A stretch of DNA of 64,000 nucleotides, from assembly GCF_001691415.1 (NCBI RefSeq), contig NZ_LRRR01000018.1:1-64000 (forward strand). Reading direction: 5' to 3'. This document shows, piece by piece, positions 46,962 through 57,427 of the stretch; position 1 is the stretch's first letter; the number at the start of each line of letters is the position of its first letter. Source of the stretch: Pararhodobacter sp. CCB-MM2 (GTDB taxonomy: Bacteria; Pseudomonadota; Alphaproteobacteria; Rhodobacterales; Rhodobacteraceae). A program made the position numbers and the translations under genes. The notes below the pieces were generated by a model. It made no database searches. It had not been told where the DNA came from and worked only from the letters and a program-made list of their open reading frames with translations.

Positions 46962-47020
46962 AAATTTACAGATTGCCGTTAATGGCGGTGAAGAAATTTA
47001 CAAAAATCTTGTTATGTAAA
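46962..47020 (+). promoter_or_regulatory. AAATTTACA repeats in the acs upstream region
   Basis: AAATTTACA occurs at 46962-46970 and again at 46994-47002, 32 bases (about three helical turns) apart, and TGTAAA, its inverted half, is at 47015-47020. The stretch is strikingly AT-rich against its surroundings. It is a good candidate for a regulator of acetate activation, but no known consensus was matched. Confidence 0.45.
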
Positions 47021-47134
47021 AAAGAGTTACCCATAAATTGACCGATGCGCTATCCTGACCTCGGATGGAGGAGGTTCAGGTCGGGTTTGCGCGAGGGGCG
47101 CTGCCGGGCCGGCCCACAGGCTGGAGGAGCGCTC

Positions 47135-49096
<1,962 letters not shown>

Positions 49097-49101
49097 GCGG
49101 C

Positions 49102-49797
49102 ATGTCGGAAACCATGACCCCCGAGACGATGACCAAAGCTGCCGTCCTGATCCTGCTGGGCCCGCCGGGCGCGGGCAAAGGCACTCAAGCCCGCATGCTT
49201 GAGGAGCGTTACGGGCTGGTGCAATTGTCCACGGGCGACCTGCTGCGCGCGGCGGTTGCCGCCGGGACGGATGCCGGCCGCGCCGCGAAATCGGTGATGG
49301 AGGCCGGTGGCCTTGTCTCCGACGAGATCGTACTCGCGATCCTCAAGGACCGCATGGCCGAGCCGGACACCGCCAAGGGCGTGATCCTCGATGGCTTCCC
49401 GCGCACGCCGGGGCAGGCCGAGGCGCTGGATGCGCTGCTGGCCGAACAAGGGCTGAAGATCTCGGCCGCCGTCTCGATGGAGGTCGATGACGCGGCGATG
49501 GTGACCCGGGTTTCGGGTCGCTACACCTGCGCCGATTGCGGCGAGGGCTATCACGACAGCTTCAAGCAGCCCGCCGTGGATGGCTGCTGCGACAAATGTG
49601 GCGGCAAGGCGTTCAAGCGCCGCGCCGACGACAATGCCGAGACGGTGGGGGCCAGGCTGACGGCCTACCACGCGTCGACGGCGCCGCTGATCGCCTATTA
49701 CGGCCAGCGCGGAGTCCTGCGGAAAGTCGATGGTATGGGAGCCATCGACAGCATCGCCGCGGACCTCGGCCGGATCGTCGACGAGGTGACAGCCTGA
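49102..49797 (+). CDS. adk: Adenylate kinase with zinc-type lid
   Basis: A 231-residue adenylate kinase with the P-loop GPPGAGKGTQ, the DGFPRT motif, and a lid carrying YTCADCGEGYHD and CCDKCGG, a C-x2-C ... C-x2-C zinc site. It turns ATP + AMP into two ADP. Just behind acs, it would recycle the AMP made by acetate activation. It is separate from the ribosomal-operon adk expected elsewhere in the genome, so it may be a second, metabolism-dedicated copy. Confidence 0.92.
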   Translation: MSETMTPETMTKAAVLILLGPPGAGKGTQARMLEERYGLVQLSTGDLLRAAVAAGTDAGRAAKSVMEAGGLVSDEIVLAILKDRMAEPDTAKGVILDGFPRTPGQAEALDALLAEQGLKISAAVSMEVDDAAMVTRVSGRYTCADCGEGYHDSFKQPAVDGCCDKCGGKAFKRRADDNAETVGARLTAYHASTAPLIAYYGQRGVLRKVDGMGAIDSIAADLGRIVDEVTA

Positions 49798-49798
49798 C

Positions 49799-49832
49799 CC
49801 GTCGGGGCCTGCCGCAGGGCGGGCCCCGACGG
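49799..49832 (+). other. Strong intercistronic hairpin without T-run
   Basis: CCGTCGGGGCC (49799-49809) pairs perfectly over 11 bases with GGCCCCGACGG (49822-49832), loop of 12. No T-run follows, so it is not a normal terminator. It may protect the acs-adk mRNA 3' end or set different levels for the downstream transporter genes. Confidence 0.65.
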
Positions 49833-49894
49833 CCATGACAGGCGGGTATCCCGTGTCGGGGTGCCCGCAGGAGGATAAACCGGGAGGACAAAAA

Positions 49895-50149
49895 ATGTCT
49901 GACAAATCGGCTACGGCCTATTGGGCGGCGAATATCCGGCTGATCACCATTTGCTTGGTGGTCTGGGGGATCGTCTCCTTCGGCTTCGGAATTCTGCTGC
50001 GCCCGCTGCTTTCGGGCATCGCCATCGGCGGTACGGATCTCGGCTTCTGGTTCGCCCAGCAAGGCTCGATCCTGACCTTCATCGTTCTGATCTTCTTCTA
50101 TGCCGCGCGGATGAATGCCATCGACCGCGAATTCGGCGTGAACGAATAA
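49895..50149 (+). CDS. DUF4212 small subunit of a sodium/solute symporter
   Basis: An 84-residue protein with two membrane helices (about residues 14-37 and 57-75) and the family end AARMNAIDREFGVNE. DUF4212 proteins are always encoded beside an SSS-family transporter of the VC_2705 type, and are thought to be its small partner subunit. The start at 49895 follows GGGAGGAC; the symporter begins 16 bases after the stop. Confidence 0.9.
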   Translation: MSDKSATAYWAANIRLITICLVVWGIVSFGFGILLRPLLSGIAIGGTDLGFWFAQQGSILTFIVLIFFYAARMNAIDREFGVNE

Positions 50150-50165
50150 CGGGAGCACGGGACAG

Positions 50166-51932
50166 ATGGATCAATTCACCCTCAACCTGATCGTCGTGGG
50201 CGCGTCCTTCGCCCTCTACATCGGGATCGCGATCTGGGCCCGGGCGGGCTCCACGTCGGAATTCTACGCCGCCAACCGCGGCGTGCACCCCGTTCTGAAC
50301 GGCATGGCCACCGCCGCTGACTGGATGTCGGCTGCGTCCTTCATCTCGATGGCCGGTATCATCGCCTTCGTCGGCTATGACAACTCGACCTACCTGATGG
50401 GCTGGACCGGCGGCTACGTGCTGCTGGCGCTGCTGCTGGCGCCGTACCTGCGCAAGTTCGGCCGCTTCACCGTGCCGGACTTCATCGGCGACCGCTTCTA
50501 CAGCCAGACCGCCCGTATCGTGGCCGTCATCGCGCTGCTGGTGATCTCGATCACCTACGTGATCGGGCAGATGGCCGGCGCCGGCGTGGCCTTCTCGCGC
50601 TTCCTCGAAGTGTCGAGCTCGACCGGCCTGTGGATCGCTTCGGCCGTGGTGTTCTGCTACGCCGTTCTCGGCGGCATGAAGGGCATCACCTACACCCAGG
50701 TCGCCCAGTACTGCGTGCTGATCGTCGCCTATACCATCCCGGCGATCTTTATCTCGCTGCAGCTGACCGGCAGCTTCCTGCCGCAAATCGGCCTGTTCAG
50801 CGCCGATGCCTCGGGTCAGCCGCTGCTGGCGCACCTTGACGGGCTGCTGTCGGATCTGGGCTTCCGCACCTATACCGAGCACCATTCCAACACGCTCGAC
50901 ATGGTGCTGTTCACCCTCGCGCTGATGATCGGTACCGCCGGTCTGCCGCACGTGATCATCCGCTTCTTCACCGTGCCGAAAGTGTCGGATGCCCGCGCCT
51001 CGGCTGGTTGGGCGCTGGTGTTCATCGCGCTGCTGTACACCGTGGCCCCGGCCGTCGGTGCCATGGCCCGCCTGAACATCATCAACACGATCTACCCGAA
51101 CGGCATCGACGGCGAGACCTCGCTGTCCTATGCCGATCAGCCGCAGTGGATGAGCAACTGGGAAAACACCGGCCTGCTGGCGTTCGAAGACAAGAACGGC
51201 GACGGCATGATCCAGTACTACAACGAAGCGAACGCCCCGGCGATCGCGGCGGAGAATGGCTGGGCCGGTAACGAGATGACCACGTTCAACCGTGACATCC
51301 TCGTGCTTGCGAACCCGGAAATCGCCGGCCTGCCGGGCTGGGTCATCGCCCTGATCGCTGCCGGTGGTCTGGCCGCTGCCCTCTCGACCGCTGCCGGTCT
51401 GCTGCTGGCGATCTCGTCGGCCGTGTCGCACGACCTGATCAAGTCGGTGATCAACCCCGGTATCTCGGAAAAAGGCGAGATGCTGGCCGCCCGCGTCTCG
51501 ATGGCCATCGCCATCCTGATCGCGACGCTGCTGGGTCTGAACCCCCCGGGCTTCGCCGCTCAGGTGGTCGCCATTGCCTTCGGTCTGGCCGCAGCCTCGC
51601 TGTTCCCGACCATCATGATGGGCATCTTCTCGAAGACCATGAACTCGGCCGGTGCGGTCGCGGGCATGCTGGTCGGTCTCTTGGTCGAGATGGTCTACAT
51701 CTTCACCTATGTCGGCTGGTTCTTCATCCCCGGCACCAACATGCTGCCGAACACCGCCGACAACTGGCTGTTCGGTATCCAGCCGGCCTCGTTCGGCGTG
51801 GTCGCTGCCATCCTGAACTTCATCGTTGCCTACATCGTTCTGGCCATGACGAAGCCGGCCCCGGCCGAGATCCAGGATCTGGTGGAATCGATCCGCGTCC
51901 CGCGTGGCGCCGGTGCGGCCCAGTCGCACTGA
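50166..51932 (+). CDS. Sodium:solute symporter, VC_2705/ActP-like
   Basis: A 588-residue transporter with about 13 helices. SSS marks include EFYAANRGVHPVLNGMATAA, DWMSAASFISMAG and IGTAGLPHVIIRFFTVPKV. The acs-adk-DUF4212 setting makes acetate the most likely substrate. Residues 342-354 carry an EF-hand-like loop (DKNGDGMIQYYNE) in an extramembrane insertion, which is odd for this family of transporters in general and may bind Ca2+. Confidence 0.9.
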   Translation: MDQFTLNLIVVGASFALYIGIAIWARAGSTSEFYAANRGVHPVLNGMATAADWMSAASFISMAGIIAFVGYDNSTYLMGWTGGYVLLALLLAPYLRKFGRFTVPDFIGDRFYSQTARIVAVIALLVISITYVIGQMAGAGVAFSRFLEVSSSTGLWIASAVVFCYAVLGGMKGITYTQVAQYCVLIVAYTIPAIFISLQLTGSFLPQIGLFSADASGQPLLAHLDGLLSDLGFRTYTEHHSNTLDMVLFTLALMIGTAGLPHVIIRFFTVPKVSDARASAGWALVFIALLYTVAPAVGAMARLNIINTIYPNGIDGETSLSYADQPQWMSNWENTGLLAFEDKNGDGMIQYYNEANAPAIAAENGWAGNEMTTFNRDILVLANPEIAGLPGWVIALIAAGGLAAALSTAAGLLLAISSAVSHDLIKSVINPGISEKGEMLAARVSMAIAILIATLLGLNPPGFAAQVVAIAFGLAAASLFPTIMMGIFSKTMNSAGAVAGMLVGLLVEMVYIFTYVGWFFIPGTNMLPNTADNWLFGIQPASFGVVAAILNFIVAYIVLAMTKPAPAEIQDLVESIRVPRGAGAAQSH

Positions 51933-51986
51933 CCTGACTTCCGGAGGGGCGCCGACATCGCGCCCCTCCGACCTCACGGACGCAGG

Positions 51987-53819
51987 GTGGAGAAGATGGA
52001 TACGCAGATCGACACGATCCTCGCCTTCCTCGAATCCGTGCATCCCTATGACAGCCTGCCGCGGAACGAGATGGCGCGTGTCGCCGCCTCCTTCGGCCGC
52101 AGGGAATACCTCGCCGGAGACCGGATCTACGAGGTCGGGGAGCCCCTCAAGGGCCTGTACCTGATCAAGCGCGGCGCGGTCGAAGTGACCGACCGCAACG
52201 GGGTGCTGGTCTCGATCCTCGGGCCGCGGAACACCTTCGGCGAGCGTGGCCTGATGCGCGACGGCCTCGCCGTCACCAATGCCATCGCCGTCGAGCCCAG
52301 CGTGGTTCTGGTCCTGCCCGAGGGCGACTGGCGCCAGCTCATCGCCGGCGTCCCGGCCTTCGAGCGTTTCTTCCAGCGCGGTCGCTCGGCCGAGGTGCGC
52401 TCGTCGGATCTGACGACGCTCAAGGTCACCGATCTGATGGCCCGCAGCCCGGTCAGCCTGCCGCCCGAGGCCAGCGTGACCGAGGCCGCGCAGTTGATGC
52501 GCGAGAAGCATGTCAGCTCCGTCGCCGTGACGCGGGAGGACACGCTGCTGGGCCTCGTCACCACCCGCGACCTGACCGAGAAGGTGCTGGCCGCCGAGCT
52601 GCCCGGCTCCACCGCGCTGGGACAGGTGATGACGGTCGATCCCCTGACGCTGAGCCCCGATGCGCTGGGCTCGGACATCCTGCACATGATGCTGGAACGC
52701 TCGATCGGCCATCTGCCGGTGGTGCAGGACGGCAAGCTGAAGGGCATGGTCACGCAGACCGACCTCACCCGTTTTCAGGCCGTAAGCTCGGCGCAGTTGG
52801 TGCGTGACGTGGTTGCCTGCGAGACGGCAGAGGAAATGGCCGAGGTCACCGCCCGCATTCCGCGCCTGCTGCAACAGCTGGTCGCGGCGCATAACGCGCA
52901 TGAGGTGGTGACGCGGCTGATCACCGACATCGCCGACACCGTCACCCGCCGTCTGCTGAAACTGGCCGAGGCGCAACTTGGCCCGGCGCCGGTGCCGTAT
53001 CTGTGGCTCGCCTGCGGCAGCCAGGGCCGGCAGGAACAGACGGGCGTGTCGGATCAGGACAATTGCCTGATCCTCGACGACAGCGTGACCGAGGGGGACC
53101 GCCCGTATTTCAAGGCCTTGGCCAAGTTCGTCTCGGACGGGCTGAACACGGCGGGCTACGTCTATTGCCCCGGCGACATGATGGCGACGGCCGAGCGTTG
53201 GTGCCAGCCCAAGGCCGTCTGGCGCCAGTATTTCCGCGGCTGGATCGATACCCCCAGCCCCGAGGCGCAGATGCTGGCCTCGGTCATGTTCGATCTGCGA
53301 CCCATCGGCGGCACCACGGCGCTGTTCCGCGAATTGCAGGAAGAGACTTTGGCGGCGGCCTCGAAAAACTCGATCTTCGTGGCCCACATGATCTCGAATT
53401 CGCTTAAGCACCACCCGCCCTTGGGCCTGTTGCGCGGCTTCGCCACCATCCGATCGGGTGAGCACAAGAACCATATCGACATGAAGGCCAACGGCGTCGT
53501 CCCGGTCACCGATATCGGCCGGGTCTATGCCCTGCGCGGCGAGCTGACCGAGGTGAACACCCGCGCCCGGATCGAGGCCGCCGAGGATGCGGGCGTCGTC
53601 TCCGTCTCGGGCGCGCGCGACCTGATCGAGGCCTATGACCTGATCGCCTCGCTGCGGCTGGAAAGCCAGGCGGCGCTGGTGAAGGCCGGCCGCAAGCCCG
53701 ACAATTTCCTCGCGCCCTCGGACCTGTCCGATTTCGAGCGCAGCCACCTGCGCGACGCCTTCGTCGTCGTGCGCACCATGCAATCGGCGCTGGGCCAGAG
53801 AACCGGAGCGCTGGGATGA
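51987..53819 (+). CDS. cNMP-binding/CBS-pair/DUF294 nucleotidyltransferase-like protein
   Basis: A 610-residue cytosolic protein. Order: a cyclic-nucleotide-binding domain (about residues 15-130, with GPRNTFGERGLMRDG), a CBS pair (about 150-265), a DUF294 nucleotidyltransferase-like domain (GSQGRQEQTGVSDQDN, residues 344-359, keeps the GS and D-x-D residues), and a C-terminal helical domain with SGARDLIEAYDLIASLRLE. It resembles the PII-uridylyltransferase group, so it may modify a partner protein in response to a nucleotide. It follows the symporter by 54 bases. Confidence 0.9.
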   Translation: MEKMDTQIDTILAFLESVHPYDSLPRNEMARVAASFGRREYLAGDRIYEVGEPLKGLYLIKRGAVEVTDRNGVLVSILGPRNTFGERGLMRDGLAVTNAIAVEPSVVLVLPEGDWRQLIAGVPAFERFFQRGRSAEVRSSDLTTLKVTDLMARSPVSLPPEASVTEAAQLMREKHVSSVAVTREDTLLGLVTTRDLTEKVLAAELPGSTALGQVMTVDPLTLSPDALGSDILHMMLERSIGHLPVVQDGKLKGMVTQTDLTRFQAVSSAQLVRDVVACETAEEMAEVTARIPRLLQQLVAAHNAHEVVTRLITDIADTVTRRLLKLAEAQLGPAPVPYLWLACGSQGRQEQTGVSDQDNCLILDDSVTEGDRPYFKALAKFVSDGLNTAGYVYCPGDMMATAERWCQPKAVWRQYFRGWIDTPSPEAQMLASVMFDLRPIGGTTALFRELQEETLAAASKNSIFVAHMISNSLKHHPPLGLLRGFATIRSGEHKNHIDMKANGVVPVTDIGRVYALRGELTEVNTRARIEAAEDAGVVSVSGARDLIEAYDLIASLRLESQAALVKAGRKPDNFLAPSDLSDFERSHLRDAFVVVRTMQSALGQRTGALG

Positions 53820-53832
53820 GAAGGGCCCCCCT

Positions 53833-54387
53833 ATGCTGATCGACTTCATCGGATCGCTGGCCACCGGGCTGGGCCTTCTGGGCGTTGTGCTGCTGATCAA
53901 CCGCCTGATCCTGAAGGGACGGTTCGGGCGCTGGATCTACCCGGCCACCGTCGCCTTGGGCATGGTCGGCTATACCGTCTGGGCCGAATACACCTGGGCC
54001 GAGCGGACCGTCGCGGGCCTGCCGCAGCTGGAGATGGTCTCGGAATCCGGGGACCCGGTGATCTACCGGCCCTGGACCTACCTCTGGCCTCAGGCAACCC
54101 GCGTGCTGGCCATCGACCTGTCGAACACCCGCACGCACCCTGAGCAGCCGGGGCAGGTGATGACGCAGGTCGTCTTCATCGCCCGCTGGCAGCCGATCCG
54201 GGCGGTGAGCGTGGTCTATGATTGCAACGAACACACGCGCGCCGATGTTCTGGACGGCGTGACGATGAATGCCGACGGCAGCCTGACGGGCGCCGAGTGG
54301 CACGCACTGGCCGCGGACGACCCGGTGATGGTCGCCGCCTGCCGCGCGGGAGAGGAGGGAAGCGATGACCGAGCAAGCGGCGCCTAA
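53833..54387 (+). CDS. Hypothetical protein with N-terminal membrane helices
   Basis: A 184-residue protein. Two helices at about residues 5-25 and 38-55 (TGLGLLGVVLLINRLIL, WIYPATVALGMVGYTVW), then a soluble region with YDCNEHTRADVLDGVTMNAD. No known family is recognised. Its last 23 bases overlap the receiver-protein start, so it belongs to the same operon. It may be a membrane partner of the signalling proteins that follow. Confidence 0.75.
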   Translation: MLIDFIGSLATGLGLLGVVLLINRLILKGRFGRWIYPATVALGMVGYTVWAEYTWAERTVAGLPQLEMVSESGDPVIYRPWTYLWPQATRVLAIDLSNTRTHPEQPGQVMTQVVFIARWQPIRAVSVVYDCNEHTRADVLDGVTMNADGSLTGAEWHALAADDPVMVAACRAGEEGSDDRASGA

Positions 54388-54811
54388 GCGCATCCTCGTC
54401 GTCGAGGACGAGGACAACATCGCCATCGCGCTCGACTATCTGATGACGCGCGAAGGCTATCAACAGCAGCGCATCGCCACCGGCGCCGGCGCGGTCGATC
54501 TGATCCGCGAGACGAAGCCGGACCTCGTGCTGCTGGACGTGATGCTGCCCGAGGTCTCGGGCTACGAGATCTGCCAGAATGTCCGAATGGACTCGGGTCT
54601 GAACGGGGTGAAGATCCTGATGATGACCGCGCGCGGCTCGGCCATGGAGCGGCGCAAGGGGCTGGCGATGGGCGCGGATGGCTTCATCTCCAAACCCTTT
54701 GAGCTGAAGGCCCTGCGCGCCGAGGTTCGGCGTATTCTCGCGGGCGAGGCCCCGGCGGACCCCTCCGTCGACAGCGACAGCAGCGCGCCCGGCGAGGCGC
54801 GCCATGCCTGA
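54365..54811 (+). CDS. Receiver-domain response regulator without output domain
   Basis: A 148-residue CheY-like protein. The active site is complete: the acidic pair in VVEDEDN, phospho-acceptor Asp58 (LVLLDVMLPE), Thr88 (MMTARG) and Lys110 (ISKPF). It has only a short tail after the receiver, so it must act by protein contact. It overlaps the next gene by 8 bases. Its phosphodonor is unclear because the neighbouring kinase-like protein has no phosphorylatable His. Confidence 0.88.
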   Translation: MTEQAAPKRILVVEDEDNIAIALDYLMTREGYQQQRIATGAGAVDLIRETKPDLVLLDVMLPEVSGYEICQNVRMDSGLNGVKILMMTARGSAMERRKGLAMGADGFISKPFELKALRAEVRRILAGEAPADPSVDSDSSAPGEARHA

Positions 54812-56882
54812 ACGCACGGGCCTGCGTCGTCGCCTGCTGACCCTCTTTGGCGCGTTGGCGCTGGCCTGTGTCGTCGCCATTGCCGGCGGGTTGTGGGTGG
54901 CCGGCCGGACGGAGCCGGTCGCGCCCTCGGTCTTGAATGGCGCACTGGTCGCGGGCTTCGTGATCCTCGGGTTGGTGGTCTGGCTGTGGTTCGTGCTGGA
55001 TCAGCAGTTGGCGCAACCGCTGGACCGGCTGGCCGCGGCCTTTCGGGCGCGGGCGCACGCCGGGATCACCCGCGACCTGTCCGAGGATCTGGGCCGCGCC
55101 CGTCTGCTGGGCGATCTGGCGCCTGCCGCCGACGCCATGGGCCGAGCCCTGACCGAGACACGCTCGGCTTTGGACGAGGCCGTCGCGCGCGAGACGACGC
55201 GCCTCGCGGCCGAGAAATCGCGGCTGGAAACCCTGCTGGCCGATGTGCCGGTGGCGGTGCTCTTGTGCTCGGCCGAACACCAGCTGGCGTTCTACAACGG
55301 GCAGGCGGTCGAGATCCTTGGCGGCGGGACCGCGCCGGGGCTGGACCGAAACCTGCTGGATTATCTGCGCGAAGGCCCGATCAGCCACGCCTATGCCCGC
55401 CTGCACGAGGCTGGCGATCCGGATGCGGCCTCGGACCTGCTCTGCGCCACGGTGAGCGGCGGGCAGATGCTGTCCGGCCGGATGCGGGTGCTGCGGCGGC
55501 GCGAGCCGGGTGTGGAGCCGGGCTATGTGCTGACCCTGCGCGACGTCACCGCCGACATCGCCGCCCATACCAGCCGTGACGCGCTGTTGTCCGAGGTCTT
55601 TGACCGGGTCCGTCGACCCGCTGCCAACCTGCAAACAGTCATCGGCGTCATGGCCGAGCTGGAGGGCGAGAGCGACCGCCCGGACCTCAGCGCCGCGATG
55701 CGCGACGAGGTCGAGGCGCTGACGCAGGCGATCACCGAATTGGGCGCGCGGCATGACGCGATGCAGACCGACTGGCGGCCCTTGGTGAGCACCCGTTCGG
55801 GCGATTTGCTGGACGGTTTGAAGGGCCGTTTTCAGGCCGAGGGGCTGGGGCTGGAAACCGAAAGCCTCGACCTGATCGTGCAGCTCGACGGGTTCGAGAT
55901 CGTCGGCTTCTGGACCTGGCTCGCGGGGCATATCGCGAGGGACGGGCTGGCCCGCGACTTCCGTATCGAGATCGAGGAAGAGGACGGCCCCGGCGCGGTG
56001 ATGCGCCTGTGCTGGCAGGGGGAGCCGCTGTCGGTCGGGCGTCTGGACGGCTGGCTGCCCGAGGTGCTGGGCCGCGATACCGGCGAGCTGACGGCGCGCG
56101 CGGTGTTGCAGACCCATGGCACCGAGGCCTGGCCCGAGACCTCGGTCGCGCGGCAGGCGGTGGTGATGCCGATCCGTCAGGCCCGCCGGGCCTCGCGCCG
56201 GATCCAGCCGATCACCCGCAAGGTGGTCTATGACTTCGATCTGCTGGGCAAGGCCAAGGGCACCAAGGTCGAGGACACAAAGCTGGAAGACCTGACCTTC
56301 GTCGTCTTCGATACCGAGACGACGGGGCTGGAGCCCTCGCAAGATGCCATCGTGCAGATCGCGGCGGTGCGGCTGGTCAATGGCCGGCGGGTCGAGACCG
56401 AGGTCTTCGACACGCTCGTGGACCCGGGCCGCCCGATCCCGCCGCGCTCGACCGATGTGCACGGGATCACCGACAGCATGGTCGTCGGCGCGCCCGATGT
56501 CATCGAGGCCGGGCGCCAGTTCCACAAATTCGCCGAAGGGGCGGTGCTGGTCGCGCATAACGCGCCCTTCGACATGGAGTTCCTGCGCCGGCAGGAAGGC
56601 GCGATCGGCAAGGCCTTCGACCATCCGGTGCTGGATACGGTGCTGCTCTCGGCGGTGGTCTATGGCCAGCTGGAGCCGCATTCGTTGGATGCGCTGACCG
56701 CCCGGCTGGGCATCACCATCCCCGAGGAAGCGCGGCACACCGCCATCGGCGACACGGTGGCAACGGCGGATGCCTTCTTGCGTCTGGTGCCGATGCTGAA
56801 AGCGCGCGGCCTCACGACCTTCGGGCAGGTGGTGGCGGAGCTGCGCAAGCACGGCAGGCTTCTGAAGGACCTCAACGACTGA
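54804..56882 (+). CDS. Membrane sensor-like protein fused to a DEDDh 3'-5' exonuclease
   Basis: A 692-residue protein. Two membrane helices (about 11-33 and 46-65), a HAMP-like/coiled stretch (66-140), a PAS-like domain (141-250, with LLADVPVAVLLC), a degenerate histidine-kinase-like region (255-460, RRPAANLQTVIGVM where HELRTPL is expected, no clear ATP-binding motifs), and a DnaQ-type exonuclease (498-680). Exonuclease residues are intact: Asp503, Glu505 (FDTET), Asp590 (HNAPFD), His645 and Asp650 (HTAIGD). It is a likely membrane-tied nuclease controlled by the sensor part. Function unknown. Confidence 0.88.
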   Translation: MPERTGLRRRLLTLFGALALACVVAIAGGLWVAGRTEPVAPSVLNGALVAGFVILGLVVWLWFVLDQQLAQPLDRLAAAFRARAHAGITRDLSEDLGRARLLGDLAPAADAMGRALTETRSALDEAVARETTRLAAEKSRLETLLADVPVAVLLCSAEHQLAFYNGQAVEILGGGTAPGLDRNLLDYLREGPISHAYARLHEAGDPDAASDLLCATVSGGQMLSGRMRVLRRREPGVEPGYVLTLRDVTADIAAHTSRDALLSEVFDRVRRPAANLQTVIGVMAELEGESDRPDLSAAMRDEVEALTQAITELGARHDAMQTDWRPLVSTRSGDLLDGLKGRFQAEGLGLETESLDLIVQLDGFEIVGFWTWLAGHIARDGLARDFRIEIEEEDGPGAVMRLCWQGEPLSVGRLDGWLPEVLGRDTGELTARAVLQTHGTEAWPETSVARQAVVMPIRQARRASRRIQPITRKVVYDFDLLGKAKGTKVEDTKLEDLTFVVFDTETTGLEPSQDAIVQIAAVRLVNGRRVETEVFDTLVDPGRPIPPRSTDVHGITDSMVVGAPDVIEAGRQFHKFAEGAVLVAHNAPFDMEFLRRQEGAIGKAFDHPVLDTVLLSAVVYGQLEPHSLDALTARLGITIPEEARHTAIGDTVATADAFLRLVPMLKARGLTTFGQVVAELRKHGRLLKDLND

Positions 56883-56943
56883 GGGATGCGCCGCAAGCAC
56901 TCGACGGGTTGCGCCAGCGCGGCAGGGGGCGTTAGCCTTCCCC

Positions 56944-57363
56944 ATGGGAGAGCCACAGATAAACCCCGACCGCGCCCGTTTCGGGCTGTTCAAGGACCTG
57001 CCGCGCGACCGACCGGTCCATATGCTGAACCTCGTCCGGCTACGTGCGGAGGCCGCCTACGATGACGGGCGGAAGGCCTCGGGCGCGGAGGCCTATGCCG
57101 CCTATGGCCGGGAAAGCGGGCCGATCTTCCGGCGCCTCGGGGGCACGATCCTCTGGAGCGGCAAGCCCGAGCTGATGCTCATCGGCCCGATGGACGAGGC
57201 TTGGGATCTGGCCTTCGTCGCCGTCTATCCGACCGGGCAGGCCTTCATCGACATGATCCGCGACGCCGATTACCAGCGCGCGGCGCAGCATCGCACGGCG
57301 GCGGTGGCCGATTCGCGCCTGATCCGCATGACCCCCGGCGAGGCGGGCGCGGGCTTTGGCTGA
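56944..57363 (+). CDS. DUF1330 domain protein
   Basis: A 139-residue protein with a DUF1330 ferredoxin-like fold: VHMLNLVRLRAEAAY, then RESGPIFRRLGGTILWSGKP and IDMIRDADYQRAAQHRTAAV. The family has no established role. It is 61 bases after the exonuclease fusion and ends at a bidirectional terminator facing phaZ, so it may be the last gene of the acetate block or separate. Confidence 0.85.
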   Translation: MGEPQINPDRARFGLFKDLPRDRPVHMLNLVRLRAEAAYDDGRKASGAEAYAAYGRESGPIFRRLGGTILWSGKPELMLIGPMDEAWDLAFVAVYPTGQAFIDMIRDADYQRAAQHRTAAVADSRLIRMTPGEAGAGFG

Positions 57364-57376
57364 CGGCCCGGCCATG

Positions 57377-57412
57377 AAAAAGGCCCCGCCGATGGCGAGG
57401 CCCGATTTTCTT
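57377..57412 (+). terminator. Bidirectional terminator between DUF1330 and phaZ
   Basis: GGCCCCGCC (57382-57390) pairs with GGCGAGGCC (57394-57402), one mismatch, with A/T runs on both sides (AAAAA before, TTTTCTTT after), serving two convergent genes. Confidence 0.8.
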
Positions 57413-57427
57413 TCACCGATGGCTGGC

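Noticed and set aside
50079..53900. A very long open frame (over 1200 codons) on the minus strand opposite the symporter and DUF294 genes
   Set aside because: It is the antisense shadow of GC-rich coding sequence: His/Arg/Gln-rich, no domain, no ribosome site, and fully overlapped by two well-supported genes.
54684..56993. Long minus-strand open frame opposite the exonuclease fusion
   Set aside because: Low-complexity Arg/His/Gln translation without family features; shadow of the plus-strand gene.
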